Shown piece by piece: positions 12,899 to 26,700 of a DNA stretch of 64,000 bases. A program made the position numbers and the translations under genes. Position 1 is the first letter of the stretch. Each line of letters starts with the position of its first letter. Under the pieces are notes generated by a model. That model saw nothing but the letters and a program-made list of their open reading frames with translations, did no database searches and was not told the origin of the DNA. The DNA is from Echinarachnius parma (Eukaryota; Echinodermata; Echinoidea; Clypeasteroida; Echinarachniidae), in the NCBI GenBank assembly GCA_037951105.1, contig JBAMJV010007707.1:124001-188000 (forward strand). The letters run 5' to 3'.

Positions 12899-13172
12899 CC
12901 ACACTAACTTTTTTTGTTTTACTTGCCCAACAAAAACATGCGAAACAAAAGACCAAAATAATTGTGTTAGGTAGCTCCATCTGCATGGCAAATTTCTTGC
13001 TCGTTTCTGGATGAGATTTACACATAAGGAATTAAATTTTTCTTTCGCAGTTTGAACAGAAATATTAGTTGCCTGATAGGGCAACCAAATAAGACCATTA
13101 ATGAAAATTTAGTTGCCTGACATACATTTTTACTTGCCCCGGTCAATCGGACACAGTGCTAGTGTCATGCCC
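12899..13172 (+). repeat. GGGCAAGT dispersed repeat, copy 1
   Basis: The copy has the family hallmarks: CACACTAACTTTTT start, an internal TAGTTGCCTGATAGGGCAAC segment and an end resembling GCACTAGC(T). Others lie at 13396-13661, 18265-18610 (reverse), 35258-35497 and, more diverged, 42738-42995. There is no open frame, so it is treated as non-autonomous; the class is unknown. Confidence 0.6.
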
Positions 13173-13395
13173 TGTGCAATGTCAACATGAATTGAACATT
13201 GGATGATCCCCCAAAAATGACTGACAAGTGCTTCCCTTATGACAGACCTTCATGTATAAGCCTCTTGCATATGAACATACTTCAAGATAAGAAGTTCTGA
13301 GTTTGTTAAGTTTGAGAGTATACATGTATATGATATAGGGCATCACAGTGATCAGACATACATCATACCAAATTTTAGTTCAAACTATATCGTCC

Positions 13396-13661
13396 ACACT
13401 AACTTGTGTCTTAACTGGCCCATTTGGGGCAGTAAAATCATGCATTTTTACATTTTACTTGCCTTGATATAAAAGTTACTTGCCCTTTTATTTCTAGATG
13501 AGATTAACACACATGAAATTACACTTTTCTCTCTTAGGTGAACAACTATTTAGTTGCCCGATTGGGCAAGCAAACAAGACAATTTATGACATTTTACTTG
13601 CCAGACATCAATATTTACTTGCCCCTAGCAATTGGGCAAGTGCTAGTAGTGTCATGCCCTG
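13396..13661 (+). repeat. GGGCAAGT dispersed repeat, copy 2
   Basis: Same family and orientation as copy 1, with GGGCAAG motifs around 13563 and 13632. It sits in the second unit of the tandem array. Confidence 0.6.
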
Positions 13662-14314
13662 TACAATGTCAACATGAATTGAACATTGTATGTTCCCCAA
13701 AAAATGACTGACAAGTGCTTCCCTTATGACAGACCTTCATGTATAATCCACAAGTGCATATGAACATACTTCAAGATAAGAAGTTCTGAGTTTGTTAAGT
13801 TTGTGAGTATACATGTATACGATACAGGGCATCACAGTGATTATACATCATACCAAATTTTAGTTCAAACTACAACGTCTAATGCATTGAACATTGTACA
13901 TGTATGAACTAACTAAACACCTGACAAGTGTCTCCCTTATGACAGACCTTCATGTATAAGCAACTCACATATGTACATGTAAAATACATTCCACAATGAT
14001 AGACATGATTTATATTGGGGATTACTATACAGCACATCACACAAGTGTCCATATAATTATACATGGTTATCTTGACACTGAAAAGGGGTGTTTGATCGTG
14101 TTTGACAAATGATAACGATTATAATGTATGATTTATTCTAGATTGGAAGGAGACATGATACAGGGTATCACAGTTATCATAAAATGTATTTTTTGTTCAA
14201 ACTGCAACATCATCATGCATTGAACATTGTATGTATTCAAAATAACTAAAGGCATTCATGTATAAGCCACTGACTTATGTACATGTTAAATACATTCCAA
14301 ACTGATAAACATGA

Positions 14315-14320
14315 TTTATT
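14315..14320 (-). promoter_or_regulatory. Candidate polyadenylation signal, minus-strand gene
   Basis: AATAAA on the minus strand lies about 410 bases beyond the stop at 14731. Other minus-strand candidates exist farther on (for example near 11876), so the true site is uncertain. Confidence 0.25.
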
Positions 14321-14460
14321 TTTGTTTGAAGAGATAACAAATAACACAGTATATCACAGAGATTTCCATATCCTTGAAAGTACACATGGTTAACTTGACA
14401 CTGAAAATATTTGTTTTTGATTGCCACAACATGTAAAATGGAAACATGTAAACAAAACAA

Positions 14461-14576
14461 TTAGCTAGGCGGCCATCTTAGGGTACTGTAGCCTAATGGC
14501 AACATATATCGAGAAAACTGCTGTCCTTTTCATGGTGTAATTCATATTCATATTGGAACTGTCAACTCTTAAAACA
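14461..14576 (-). pseudogene. Decayed copy of the last exon end and 3' UTR
   Basis: This segment repeats 14623-14745: both contain TAGCTAGGCGGCCATCTTAG, CTGTCCTTT and AATTCATATTCATATTGGAA on the plus strand. The copy downstream in transcription has more changes and no coding tail; the 14731 copy keeps the reading frame and stop. Confidence 0.7.
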
Positions 14577-14730
14577 AAACAATAATTTGAATTTTAACTA
14601 ATAAAGACAATTGACATGATTTATAGCTAGGCGGCCATCTTAGGGTATTGTGGCCTGAAGGCAATGTATAGCAAGAATTGTGCTGTCCTTTCCATGGCGT
14701 AATTCATATTCATATTGGAAGTGACAACTC

Positions 14731-17700
14731 TCAAAACATAAGATGCTGGCGTGCCCTCGGTTGCATCTGTTGTTGCTGCAATTTCTGAGATGGCAAAGAA
14801 ATAGGAGAAAAATGAAGAGACAATAAAGTAAATGTATATCTTTAATTTTTTGTAATATATCAATAATGCTTGGCAACATGACTTACGACATTAACAGTGG
14901 AACCTTGTTATAATGAGCTCTGATAAAACAAAACCCTATTTTGCATTTATTTCACTCTTTATATTCTTTTGTTTTTTGTATCCAGATAAAACAAGATGTA
15001 ACTGATATAGCAAGGTAATTTCATGGTCCCAAGCTCCTCATAATAACAAGGCTCCACTGTTTCTTTTATTGAAAAAAACAAAAACAATAAATGTAGGAAT
15101 TTGTACTGCATCAGAATGACAGTCCTACCTTTGCAAGTATGGGACTAGCGATGCCTCTGGGCCGACTTGGGCTAGACAACTGTTCCACATCCAGGACCAG
15201 GTCCTCACGCCAGTGGAGCCGGACTGCAACTGTATTAAATCAATGAAATACTTCTTTGGTAAAAATAAAAAACTTGTTCATTAAAGGGCAATGCAACTCA
15301 AGAAAAGAGTTAATACTACTTTATACATCGTAATATTCCTGTTTATTATATGTAACATTACTCCGACTCAGATTTCTGCTTTGGAAGAAAAATCTAACAA
15401 TGGTTGAATGGGTGCTATTGAAATGCATTAGTGCATGTAGTCCGTGCAAACCTAATAATGGCGGCCTCCAGTGTTCGCGTAAATAGTGGTAAAGCCTATA
15501 AAGTTTTCACAATTTTCTTCCAAAGCAGAAATCTGAGTCGGAGTAATGTTACATAATAATAAATAAATATTACAATGTATAAAGTAGTATTAACTCTTTT
15601 CTTGAGTTGCATTGCCCTTTAACCAAATAAACTGCTGCTCTCCCATTAAGTTCATCGTGACCCAGTCTGGTAAGTAAGATAAAGAGTTGTCTGGTAAGTA
15701 AGATAAAGAGTTGACTAATCATTGTAGCCAAAAACCTGAATCGTGGTGGCCAAAAGCCAAGAAAAGCATCACAAATTCTGTTATATTAGGGGCAATTCCA
15801 TAAATATGTCAACCAGGAGACCAACTTTTCAAAATGATCCACTTAAACTAAATGATACATCATATCAAAGATAATTGTATGAATTTTCAGAAATCACCAG
15901 TTAAATATAGTTTCACCCAAGGTCAAGGTCACAAGACTCTTTCAAAATGAGGGTAAAATTTTATACTTTCTTATCACCATGATGATGTATAATTAAATTT
16001 GCTTAAAAAGGTGTTGACAAATCATTAACTGTGATAGATATGAAGAGTATAACCTAGTGAACAACAAATCTGATGTGGAATTCAATTTTACTATTTTAAT
16101 TTTTTTTTAATTGTAAATCAATGTTAACATTATTTTGGTCATGTACGTCCGTAACGAAAAAACACATTATTTCAATTTTTCACAAAGACAAACAATTCAA
16201 TACAAATAAAAATGTCAATGCAAAGCAAGCTCAGGTAAAATAGTACATTAGACTTTTCCAATCATCACTAATTAAGTAATAATTTGATGTTACGGACGTA
16301 CACATTTGTGTACGTCCGTAACGGAATCCACCCCCTCTTAGACATTTCATGTGATAATTCTGCAATGCGCGTATGTATCGCTGCATGGCTTCATGAGTTG
16401 TTTTCATTGAAATCTTGCGCAACTTTTGAGACCAAATTTGCAATGACCAGGTATGCTGTTGCAAAGTCATTGACATATTGTAAGTCAATGTTGGCTAAGA
16501 AATCCTCAATTTCAAATTTGTGTACAAATCCTATGGAAATAGGATTCATTTATAAACCCTTCATTATTTTCCATTCTAATCATTGCCATTATTTAATGTT
16601 ATGTTAAAATTGATTGGACCATGGTCAACAATGATTTCGTCAACAAAAATAATGAAATACATAAGTCGAAAAAACACAGAAATACATAAAAAATTCACAA
16701 AACAAGGAAATACAAAAAAATTGTTTGGGCTATTGCAATTTTGAATGTTTTAAAATTGTTAATTATGTCAAAAAATAATATTTATGCATAAAACTAGCAT
16801 ACTTTCCAAGAAATAATTCGTGACCCATAGACTTTGTACGTCTGTAACTGTACGTCCGTAACAAAGAAGCAGTCTAATTAATTATAATTCTTAATTAGAA
16901 GTGAAAATTATTCTTTATTTTGGGTGTTTCTCATCATTAACATCTAAGTGAAATGATAATGTAACATTTCAATGGAAAGTAGCTCACAATTCACAGAGTT
17001 TTACATTTTAAATTCAGATGTCAGAAGTATTACTTTCTCTGCATACGTCCGTAACGGGGATGTTTTTCAAATATTTCAAGGTCATAATGCTGATAATATT
17101 AAATTTGAGTTTGCAATAATCTAACCCTCACTGAATGTCATACATATAGCACACTAGACCTCTTGAGTAATTCTCACACTGACTGGAATAGCTTATTAAA
17201 GTGTCTGAAATGTACGTCCGTAATTATGGAATTGCCCTCAGGTTGACCATACAATCAAGTAAACTTTGGCATTAAAGACATTTTGGAGGCCAGAAGCTAC
17301 TTTCTGTTGCCTTGGACCAGAGTGGGCAAGTTCTAAATATGAGCCCATCATTTATCCAATTACACTATGATAATATCTCTAAAGCTCCAGTAATCAGTAT
17401 GTATTAATCAAAAAAAGAGATCAACTTCTTAGTGACATTCATGACTAGCGTACCCTGACTGGCACAGTGAAGAGTGGGGCCCATTTTGCACAATGTCATC
17501 AGTAGATATAATAATAATAACATCATGATTTTCAGATCATAAACAGTAAATTGTAATTTACAATGTAATTGTGAATTAAGAGTTTCAGACTGATGGTGAA
17601 AAGGTCTAAAATTGTGGCATTTATGAAATCTTAGTATTTGTACTGAAACAAACCTCTGTCTTGGCAGCAGGGGGAGTTGCTGCCATTGATTGGAGCGTGT

Positions 17701-20700
17701 TCACCATTCCTGATCGTGTGAAGCTTGGTCAGAATGTCCAGCTCACGGTCACCCTGAGGAAGAATAAGATTAAGAAGGACAATGAGGAAAAAAGACAAAC
17801 AACTGCTGAGAACTGCTCATCTGCTATAAAAGTAATATAAAGTATATATCAATTTATGTAGTAGGTAAAATGGAGCTTAGGTTTTGGACATAGCAGATCC
17901 TTTAGCTAGGCAAAATGTATGACAAGTACCTCAATAAAGAAAATATATTTGAATTTGTATGATACAATATCATCTTTAATATTTAGCACTTTAGACTATC
18001 ATTACCCCTGTCATAGGATACAATGCAAACCAGCACACATTGTGTACACCATCTCAACTCCCTGGAGAGCATTCCTTCCAAGCAGCTCATGGGCATTTAG
18101 TAAATTATTCACTAACGGACAAACGCAGTGGGCATACACTGGATTTGAATGCGGGGTCCCGGGATGGTAACTTCACACTCTACCTTACTTGCCACACCAC
18201 GTCCTGGTGGGCACAGGAACACTGACAGGAGTTTTTTGACTAAAAAGGGTAAGCTGAACACAAGGCAGGGCTCGACACTAGCACTTGCCCTATTGCCCGG
18301 GGCAATTAAAAATTGATGTCGGGCAAGTAAAAGTCATAAATGGTCTGGTTTGGTTGCCTGATCAGGCAACTAACATTTTTGTTCAACTACGAGAGAAAAT
18401 ATCATTTCTTATTTGAATTTCATCTCATCTAGGAAAAAAAGAGAGAAACTTGCCAAGAAGATGAGCTACCTAGCACAATTCATTTGTCTTTTTTTTCAAA
18501 TTGCTTTCTCAGGCAGTAAATTTCCTGTTCGGGCAAGTAAAATTGTAAAAATAATGATTTCACTTGCCCAAACGGGCAAGTAGAAAATAAAGTTAATGTG
18601 GAGGCTTGCATAAGGGAAAACAAAGAGAGCTATGGAATTGTAGTTCCTTGAAGGTGAATTTAATATTTTAAAAACAAATTATTTCTCCCTAATGAACACA
18701 CAAAAATACCCTCTCACCAGATCGAGTGATGCTAATCCATCGCAGCCCTGAGATGGAAGCCTGTCCAGAAGAGGAGTCATCCCCTGAGCCATGTTGTCAC
18801 GGAGGGCTGTTGCATTCGCCATCTTCATGTTGAAACACTGGCAGAGAAAGAGAGATAGAGAGAGAGAGGAAAGAATGAAGGTTGTTAGCAACACTTTCTA
18901 CATTATAAAGTGCTCTGATATTTATATCAGAAGTTCAAAACCGTTATGACACATTAAATTTGATCTGGATATCATTTTATTTTTTCCCTGATAAGAGGGT
19001 AATTTTCATGGCCCAAAAGTCCAGGTTCACTGCAAAAGTATTCCTAACTTTATACAATGCAGGCTTGGAAATTCCATCATTGTTGGACAATTGTTAGCCT
19101 TTCACATACTTCTTTAAAAAAAAGTATTATACTGCATCAAGGGAGATATCTTATATAATATTTTGCATAAAATGTTAATTTTGTTGACAAAGTTAACGTA
19201 TCACTTTTAAAAGTTGAGTATGCAGAGTAGACCTAAAAATGACTCTTAAGTTACAACACTTACCTTTTCATTGTCCTGTTTGATCCTGGCTCTCAGCGAT
19301 TCTTTCTCCGCTCTCAGCCTGGCCAGCATAGCCCTCTTCTCCTCTATCAGTCGTTGCTTGGCGATAGACGGTGACTCTAGCAACGGTTGCTTGGTAATGG
19401 AGGGTGACCCTAGTATTGGTTGCCTGGTAACCAATGGTGACTCTGCCAAAGGCTGCGCGGTCCGAGCCTGGAGGATTCGAGGTGAGGGACCACCATGTGT
19501 CGAGTGTGTCCCATTTCTAGGATGTGATGCTACGTGTTGGCTGTACAATGCAGAGTTCTGATCAACTGGATTACAGTTTTCTTTCATGATAACAACAGGG
19601 TGTGACGCTACAGATTTTTGAGCGATACGATCATAATTCTCCCTCGTGACACAGGGAGACAAGGATGTCGAGTTCAGAAGAATTGGATTTTGGTTCTGCC
19701 TTGAAGCAATGCAGGGTGACATACGTGCCGAGACAGAGCTCATAACATCTGGATTGTAGTTCTCCTTCCTGACGACACGGGGCGACATGATTGATGACGA
19801 AACTACTGCCATGCTTGGACTGCTTCGGCCTTCACTGTACACCGGGTCACGAGTCTCCTGACATCTGAAGCTCATTACTGGGGACTGGTAGACCATGGCG
19901 GTCGGATTGTGGCCAAGGTTGTGGCCTACAACTAGAGGCTGTCTGGCCTGGCACACGTTATGTCCTTGTATCAAACTTTGCTCGCACATCCGTGGCTTAC
20001 TGAAGGCCGAGTTCATGACATTGAATGAGCTTGAAGGACCACCGATATGCTGTACAGCTGATGACATTCTCGATTCATTGAATGCAATCTGACTAGAAGA
20101 TACTCTGTTGCCATAACACAAAGGCTGTTGGGACTGGTTGGTGTGGATGTTGGTTGTGGTGAGCAGTGGGCTTGAGTAGATCACAGCATCTCCCTAATAC
20201 AATTAAAAAGAAAAGACAGCATGTATGTAAACACCAAAGTTTGTATTCATGAATAGTAAGTACTATACATTTATATACAGCAAGGAGCAAAATGTGGATA
20301 ATAAATTTGAATTATTTGATGAAGATTTAAATAACAAATGATTCAGATCATTAGTATGACTGACTTGCTAATAAACATGTATTAATTTCGTCCTGCCTAA
20401 TCTAAATTTATGATCTTAACAAGTTATGAACAAACTATTTGAAATGTTCAATATGTTTTTCTTTATATTTGTTACATGTTAAATAAATTTGTTCCCCGTC
20501 CATTACATTTGTTGTGATTACAGTTCTGCGCATTTAAAAATAACAGTCTGTGTTATGGTTACTAACTCTATAAAAATCTACCTCTGAGATGGATCTTTGA
20601 TCGGGTGTGCCAGCACTCTGTGTCTCCATTGAAAGATGATTACTGCCATCACTGATTAGTTTGCTTCCTGAAGGCTGATCCACTGAATACCCATCAACAG

Positions 20701-23700
20701 TCTCTGAGTCCTCTTCATTGTTTTCAGTCTGACCTTGTACTGATTGTCCACACTCTGCACTCATGTTAGATTCCACATCACTTTGCACGATGTCCCTTTT
20801 AGCATCATCAATTGAACTTGAAGAATCTGCATGGCTCCTCTCTATACCACCACTCTTCTCCTCCATAGCGCTGAACAACTCGACTTCATCCACTCTAGAA
20901 ATGCTCCTCTCCTGAGACTGAGACTGAGCCTGAGGTGGTGTAGCCAATAGACTGATGGTTGATGCGTCCACATCTTCAGCTGATTGCAGGCTGTCTGCTT
21001 CCCTTGACTGCGAATTCACTATACTAGTACTTTCCTCAGACTGCTCCATTTCTGTGGGTTGCTGTTCATCACCTTCACAAGCCGCATCTTCATGGTCATC
21101 CAAAGAAGAAGAAGACTCCGTCGATGTGATGCTTGACACTTCTGGTGACTGCACTGGTGAAGATGCTAGACTGATTTCTCCCTCACTTGATTGACGGGCG
21201 TCGTCATTATCTGCGGTACTACCAAGTGTGATGCAAGAGAACTGTCCAAGAACTACGTCTTCATCTTCATCCTCTTCCAGGTCTAATCCCCTGAAGCCCG
21301 GCCTGTATAACACTGTCTTTCTCCTCAGCTTCTTGGATTTCACCTGTTCCTTGTCCGTAATAGGACCCATGAAGATTTCCCCATCATCATCTTCTTCTTT
21401 TTCATCTCCATGTGGCAACCTGTATCAGAGAAAATCAAAAGAGGGTATTACAAATTTGTTTAAACTGTAACTAAGGATATAACAGAGTTATTTGACAATG
21501 GGGTGCAGACTGTTCAAACAAAAAGGTGAAACATGAAAATAAGTAGATTCATGAATCTAATCAAAATTGTTTAATTTGTTAGCAAACTACAGTCAACTCT
21601 GCCTAAGTCGAAGTTGCATAAGTCGAATAATCGCCTAAGTCGAAGGTCTATTCAAGTCCTCTTCTCTTTATATTCTATTGTTTTTAATCCCTCATAAGTC
21701 GAATTTGTCTAAGTCGAAGCTATTTCTTCAGTCCCAACAGATTCGACTTAAGCAGAGTTGACTGTATGTTATTCCATCAATTCCTATTAGATCAGAAAAA
21801 AAGGTAGTGCAACAAACTTTGGAGAACTTCTACAATTTGTGGTGTGTAGTTTAATGGCAGTGCAGACAGTGCAGTGTGGAATACTTTGCATTTTGATGAA
21901 AATAAAATCTAGTAAAAAAATCTTCCCTAAAATGTGACCAGTAATCTTCCACTCTGCCTTCAATCTTCTGAGTCTGTAGGTCTCCCCTGAAACCTGGTCG
22001 GTAGACTTCAGTTTTTCTTCTTAATTTCAGGGATTTCTTCTTTTCATCCATGGTGACTGGTCCAAAGAATATTACTTCATCTTCATTATCTTCTTCCTGG
22101 TACCATAAATTTAGCCTAAAAAAGTAAAAGGTGACAAATTAGAAAAAGCTATACATAACAACCTCTCATTTTTTGTCAGTCCTGAATCATGAGTCTGTAT
22201 TCTGTTAGAATATCTAGGTTATTTACTTAAATTGTATCCACTACTAGTTGGTCATCCAGGTGTCCTAGAGTCTGGAACCAATTATAAAACAGTCAAGACA
22301 AATCAAATATCCTCTTAATTTTCTTTGAAAAAAATGTACTCACACACTGTATGAAGAGAATAATGAAGATATAATGAGCAGATTTGCTATACAGGGTGTT
22401 TATAAAAAAGCGGAACCCAACTTCCACCCAAATATGTTGTGATAACGTCATGCATGATTGAATAAAACCTTTTTAAAAAGGGTTATGTAAAAAGTACTTT
22501 GCGCACGAGAGTAGAAACTAATTGTTAAATGCAGTGTAACTAATGAAACAGTAGACAAAGTCAAGTGACATTTCATGATGTTTCTTGATTCATAGTTTGA
22601 CATTTTATTCAACTTTGAGAAGAGTTGAGGGTCCAAAATCATCCCCAATGTCCTACCACATGACCCCCATGTCTGTCCGCACAGGTTTGTGCTCGTGTTC
22701 AGTGGTCAGTTGCTTGGTCAGGCAAGGAACTGATTAAAAAAGTATCTCCATGTTCATTTATTTACGGAACAAAAGGATTACAAGACAAAAGAACACAAGG
22801 AGAGGTTTGAATGAATGACCATCAGCCCGTGTTGATGAATAGATCTAAATCTTGTGCGCAAAGCAATTTTAACATTGCTCGTTTAAAATGCCTGCAATTC
22901 GATAACTACAAGATCAATTATTACAAAAGTGGTATCAAATGAAAGAATAATAAATCATCTTTAAGATGATATATTGCAATAAACATAACTATGTTTACTT
23001 CATAAGATATTGCTGGTGGAAGTTGGGTTCCGCTTTTTTATAAACACTCTGTACTCTGTAGAGGAATTTACACTTTACCGCCACAGCTCTGGCAGCCTCA
23101 GCGCACTTGTTCCTTCACATGCGTACAACTCATCACTAACACACACAAAACCATAATAAAGCCCCTGCGTGCGACGCTAATTTTGACACTGACCAAGCAT
23201 GAGGAAAGTGGTAAAAAATGTGACGAAAATTGCTGATTATTGTCGATTTTAGAGCTTAAATTTAATTCTTTATCTGAATTGTATTGACTTATCATCGGAG
23301 GGACAACCCCCGAACCCCCGATCTAAATTTCAACACAAAAGAACATCGTAAACTTAAAGGGGACCACCAGGCAAAGAACAACACATTATTGGGTCAATCC
23401 ACGTCAAATCAACCGGTGGGTGTCACCCGACCCCCTTCGATTTTGCTAAAATTTGCACCAATTGTTCCCCCAAGTGTCTGACGGAAAACCCCGAAATGTT
23501 TTGCCCCGAAGTCATTCGGTTGCTAAGTTACGGCCGCGCCTAGCAACCAATGCGCGGTCAAACCGTTTCTTCTTTAAAATTTTGGCCATTTTTGATTATC
23601 TGCTGTAGCTAAAATTGAAAAGCCAGAGCTCTCATTGTCTGGAAATTGGAAGAACTTTGTCATCTCTACAAGATGTATTCATTATGTTGCGGGTCGAGTT

Positions 23701-26700
23701 TTCGTTTTCGCGTACGAGGTCACCGAAAATGGCTTTAAGCGAAAAATAAATTTTTTTAAAAGCATGTTTGGATGCCCATAGCTTAAAAATTACTAGATAT
23801 TTTGCTCTAATCTTTTATAGTATTAAAGACCTTCACTTCCTTTACAGATTAAAAAAAAAAATGAGCGTGATTGGTCAAGTCGTTTTCGAGTAAAGCGCCC
23901 TCAAAGTTTGGATTTTTCAAAAATGCACCAAGTTCAAGGTCAAAGGTCACCCGAAGTCCAATCGGGATCTTCACCAATATTTGTGTACTTACAGATATTT
24001 ACCTATATTTTCAGGGGTTACCAAAGAAATTTTGCTACCGGAACGTTTAATGGCTTAATTACGCTAACGAAAATGGTCGTTAACAACCCAAAATGCTCAA
24101 AATTGCCATATAATTGGCTTTAGGCTCAAAACCACTAATTATGTACAACTGAAAAGTCAGAAAATGTCAAAAATAAAGTTCTTGCTAAACGTTTGATTTT
24201 AATGCCAATCTAAAGTGCATACTTGGTAGTATATACTCCGAGAAAATGAGCACGTAATGTTACTGTGCAAGAAATGTGTGCTTCATTTTGATAAAAAGGT
24301 GTAACATACGTTACCATCAACATTTCACATGTTAGCTAGTTAGTTTCAAAGTTGTTAACTGAATGTTACAACCATGAAAAAAAACAATGAAGTGTTAATA
24401 AAACCACTAAAACCTATTTTGTGAACATTCATCTAGTCAGGTGTCCGTTAACGATTTCCAAAGATATGTAATTTGGCCGTAACGTATGTTTCAAATTGGT
24501 CACGTATGTTACATTTAGTGTTGTTTGAATACAATTTTAGCCTTGAAAATGATTGCTAAGCTCACCCTTAACCACATATAGATGGCGTTAACCAGTTTGC
24601 TATTAATTTAGATAGTTATTAAGTATATCCCACACACATTTTTTTACACCTGGTAACGTATGTTACATCACCTGGTAACGTATGTTACATCATTTGGTTG
24701 ATTAAGCGACATTTAGTTGAACTTAATTTTCATTTTGTGTGTGATATCAATCTACTTCATTGGCCTGAACTCCAGTAGAGTAATTTACATCATAGTGGTT
24801 ACCTATATTTAAAATTCGTGGTAACGTATGTTACACCTCTTAAATCTACTATTTTATCCCGTCTCTTTCTTATATTCCCAGTCACATTTCTTTTGTATCT
24901 TGACTTTTAAATATGTTTTTACTTGTATGCCATGTTCTCATCATTAGAAAAATAAGATAACTGTACAGATGTGAGCATCTAAGCATATCCCTTTATTTAG
25001 TAAGATAATGGTAACGTAGGTTTCACTAGATTTGGCGACACATTTCCAATGGCCATCAACATTTTAAATAAAGTGGGATCATAACATTTTGTATTATGTT
25101 TCATAGAACACTGTGCTGCTGTCGTAAAACCGCACTTATTTTGCTCCTGTGTACTCTTATTTTTTTACAAACCTGGAAAAACTGAACGATTTTGTCTTGG
25201 GGACATGGGGTTTTTGATACCTCGGCCATATTCTATCCCCTGTCAATTGTTTATTTTACTTTCAATCACTTTGAATTTATGGTTACTTTTACGAGAAGGA
25301 CCCTCACTATCAAGTAAAAGTACAATTTAACTGGTGTAAAGTTAAATCTCTTCTCTAGAAGACCAGGATCACTGGAGACACACTTTTTCACTAATGGTGC
25401 ATATTTAGTGGTTTTGGGCCTTTAGGGCATATTTCGAATCTCTCGCACACGCAATATAAAAGTTTATAAATACTGTTCTTTAGGGAATTGGCAGACATTT
25501 ACCTATATTTTCATGGGTTAGCAAAAAAAAATTGCTACCGGAACGTTTAACGCCGTATTAACACTGACGAAAATGGTCGTAAACAACCCGAAATGCTCTA
25601 AATTGCCATATAATTGGCTTTAGGGCATATTTTGAATCCTTCTCACACGCAATACAAAAGTTTATAAATACTGTTCTTCAGGGAATTGGCAGACATTCCC
25701 CTTTATTTTCATGGGTTAGCAAAACAAAATTGCTACCGGAACGTTTAACGGCTTATTTACAGTGACGAAAATGGTCGTAAACACACTGTAACGTGTTAAA
25801 TCGACATATTTCGGGCTTTAGGGCATAGTTTGAATCTCTCTCACACGCAATACAAAAGTTTATAAATACTGTTCTTCAGGGAATTGGCAGACATTCACCT
25901 ATATTTTCATGGGTTAGAAAAAAAAAGATTGCTACCGGAACGTTTAACGCCTTATTTACACTGACGAAAATGGTCGTAAACACACTAAAACGGGTTAAAT
26001 AGCCATATTACGTGCTTTAGGGCATATTTTGAATCCTTCTCACACGCAATACAAAAGTTTATAAATACTGTTCTTCAGGGAATTGGCAGACATTCACCTA
26101 TATTTTCATGGGTTAGCAAAAAAAATTTGCTACCGGAAAGTTTAACGGCTTATTTACACTGACGAAAATGGTCGTAAACACACTGTAACATGTTAAATCA
26201 CCATATTACAGGCTTTAGGGCATAGTTTGAAGCTCTCTCACACGCAATACAAAACGTTATAAATACTGTTCTTCAGGGAATTGGCAGACATTCACCTATA
26301 TTTTCATGGGTTAGCAAACAAAAATTGGTGAAGATCCCGATTGGACTTCGGGTGACCTTTGACCTTGAACTTGGTGCATTTTTGAAAAATCCAAACTTTG
26401 AGGGCGCTTTACTCGAAAACGACTTGACCAATCACGCTCATTTTTTTTTAATCTGTAAAGGAAGTGAAGGTCTTTAATACTGTAAAAGATTAGAGCAAAA
26501 TATCTAGTAATTTTTAAGCTATGGGCATCCAAACATGCTTTTAAAAAAATTAATTTTTCGCTTAAAGCCATTTTCGGTGACCTCGTACGCGAAAACGAAA
26601 ACTCGACCCGCAACATAATGAATACATCTTGTAGAGATGACAAAGTTCTTCCAATTTCCAGACAATGAGAGCTCTGGCTTTTCAATTTTAGCTACAGCAG

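Larger units (their letters stand above)
12650..14430. repeat. Imperfect tandem array, about five units
   Basis: Recurrent blocks include GACAAGTGCTTCCCTTATGA, the phrase CATGTATAAGCC and ACATGTAAAATACATTCC. The best pair lies near 13181 and 13666, about 485 bases apart and nearly identical over 200 bases. Two units also contain a GGGCAAGT-type repeat (12899-13172 and 13396-13661) at the same relative position, so the unit was copied after that insertion. The array may form part of the 3' UTR of the minus-strand gene. Confidence 0.7.

Noticed and set aside
24301..24834. Short regularly used repeat reminiscent of a CRISPR array
   Set aside because: Motif spacing is irregular and the DNA is eukaryotic; these are internal motifs of a mobile element.
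23908..26685. Frames of 71 and 124 codons sharing DFSKMHQVQGQRSPEVQS
   Set aside because: Both come from the inverted arms of one foldback element; no transposase or other domain is visible.
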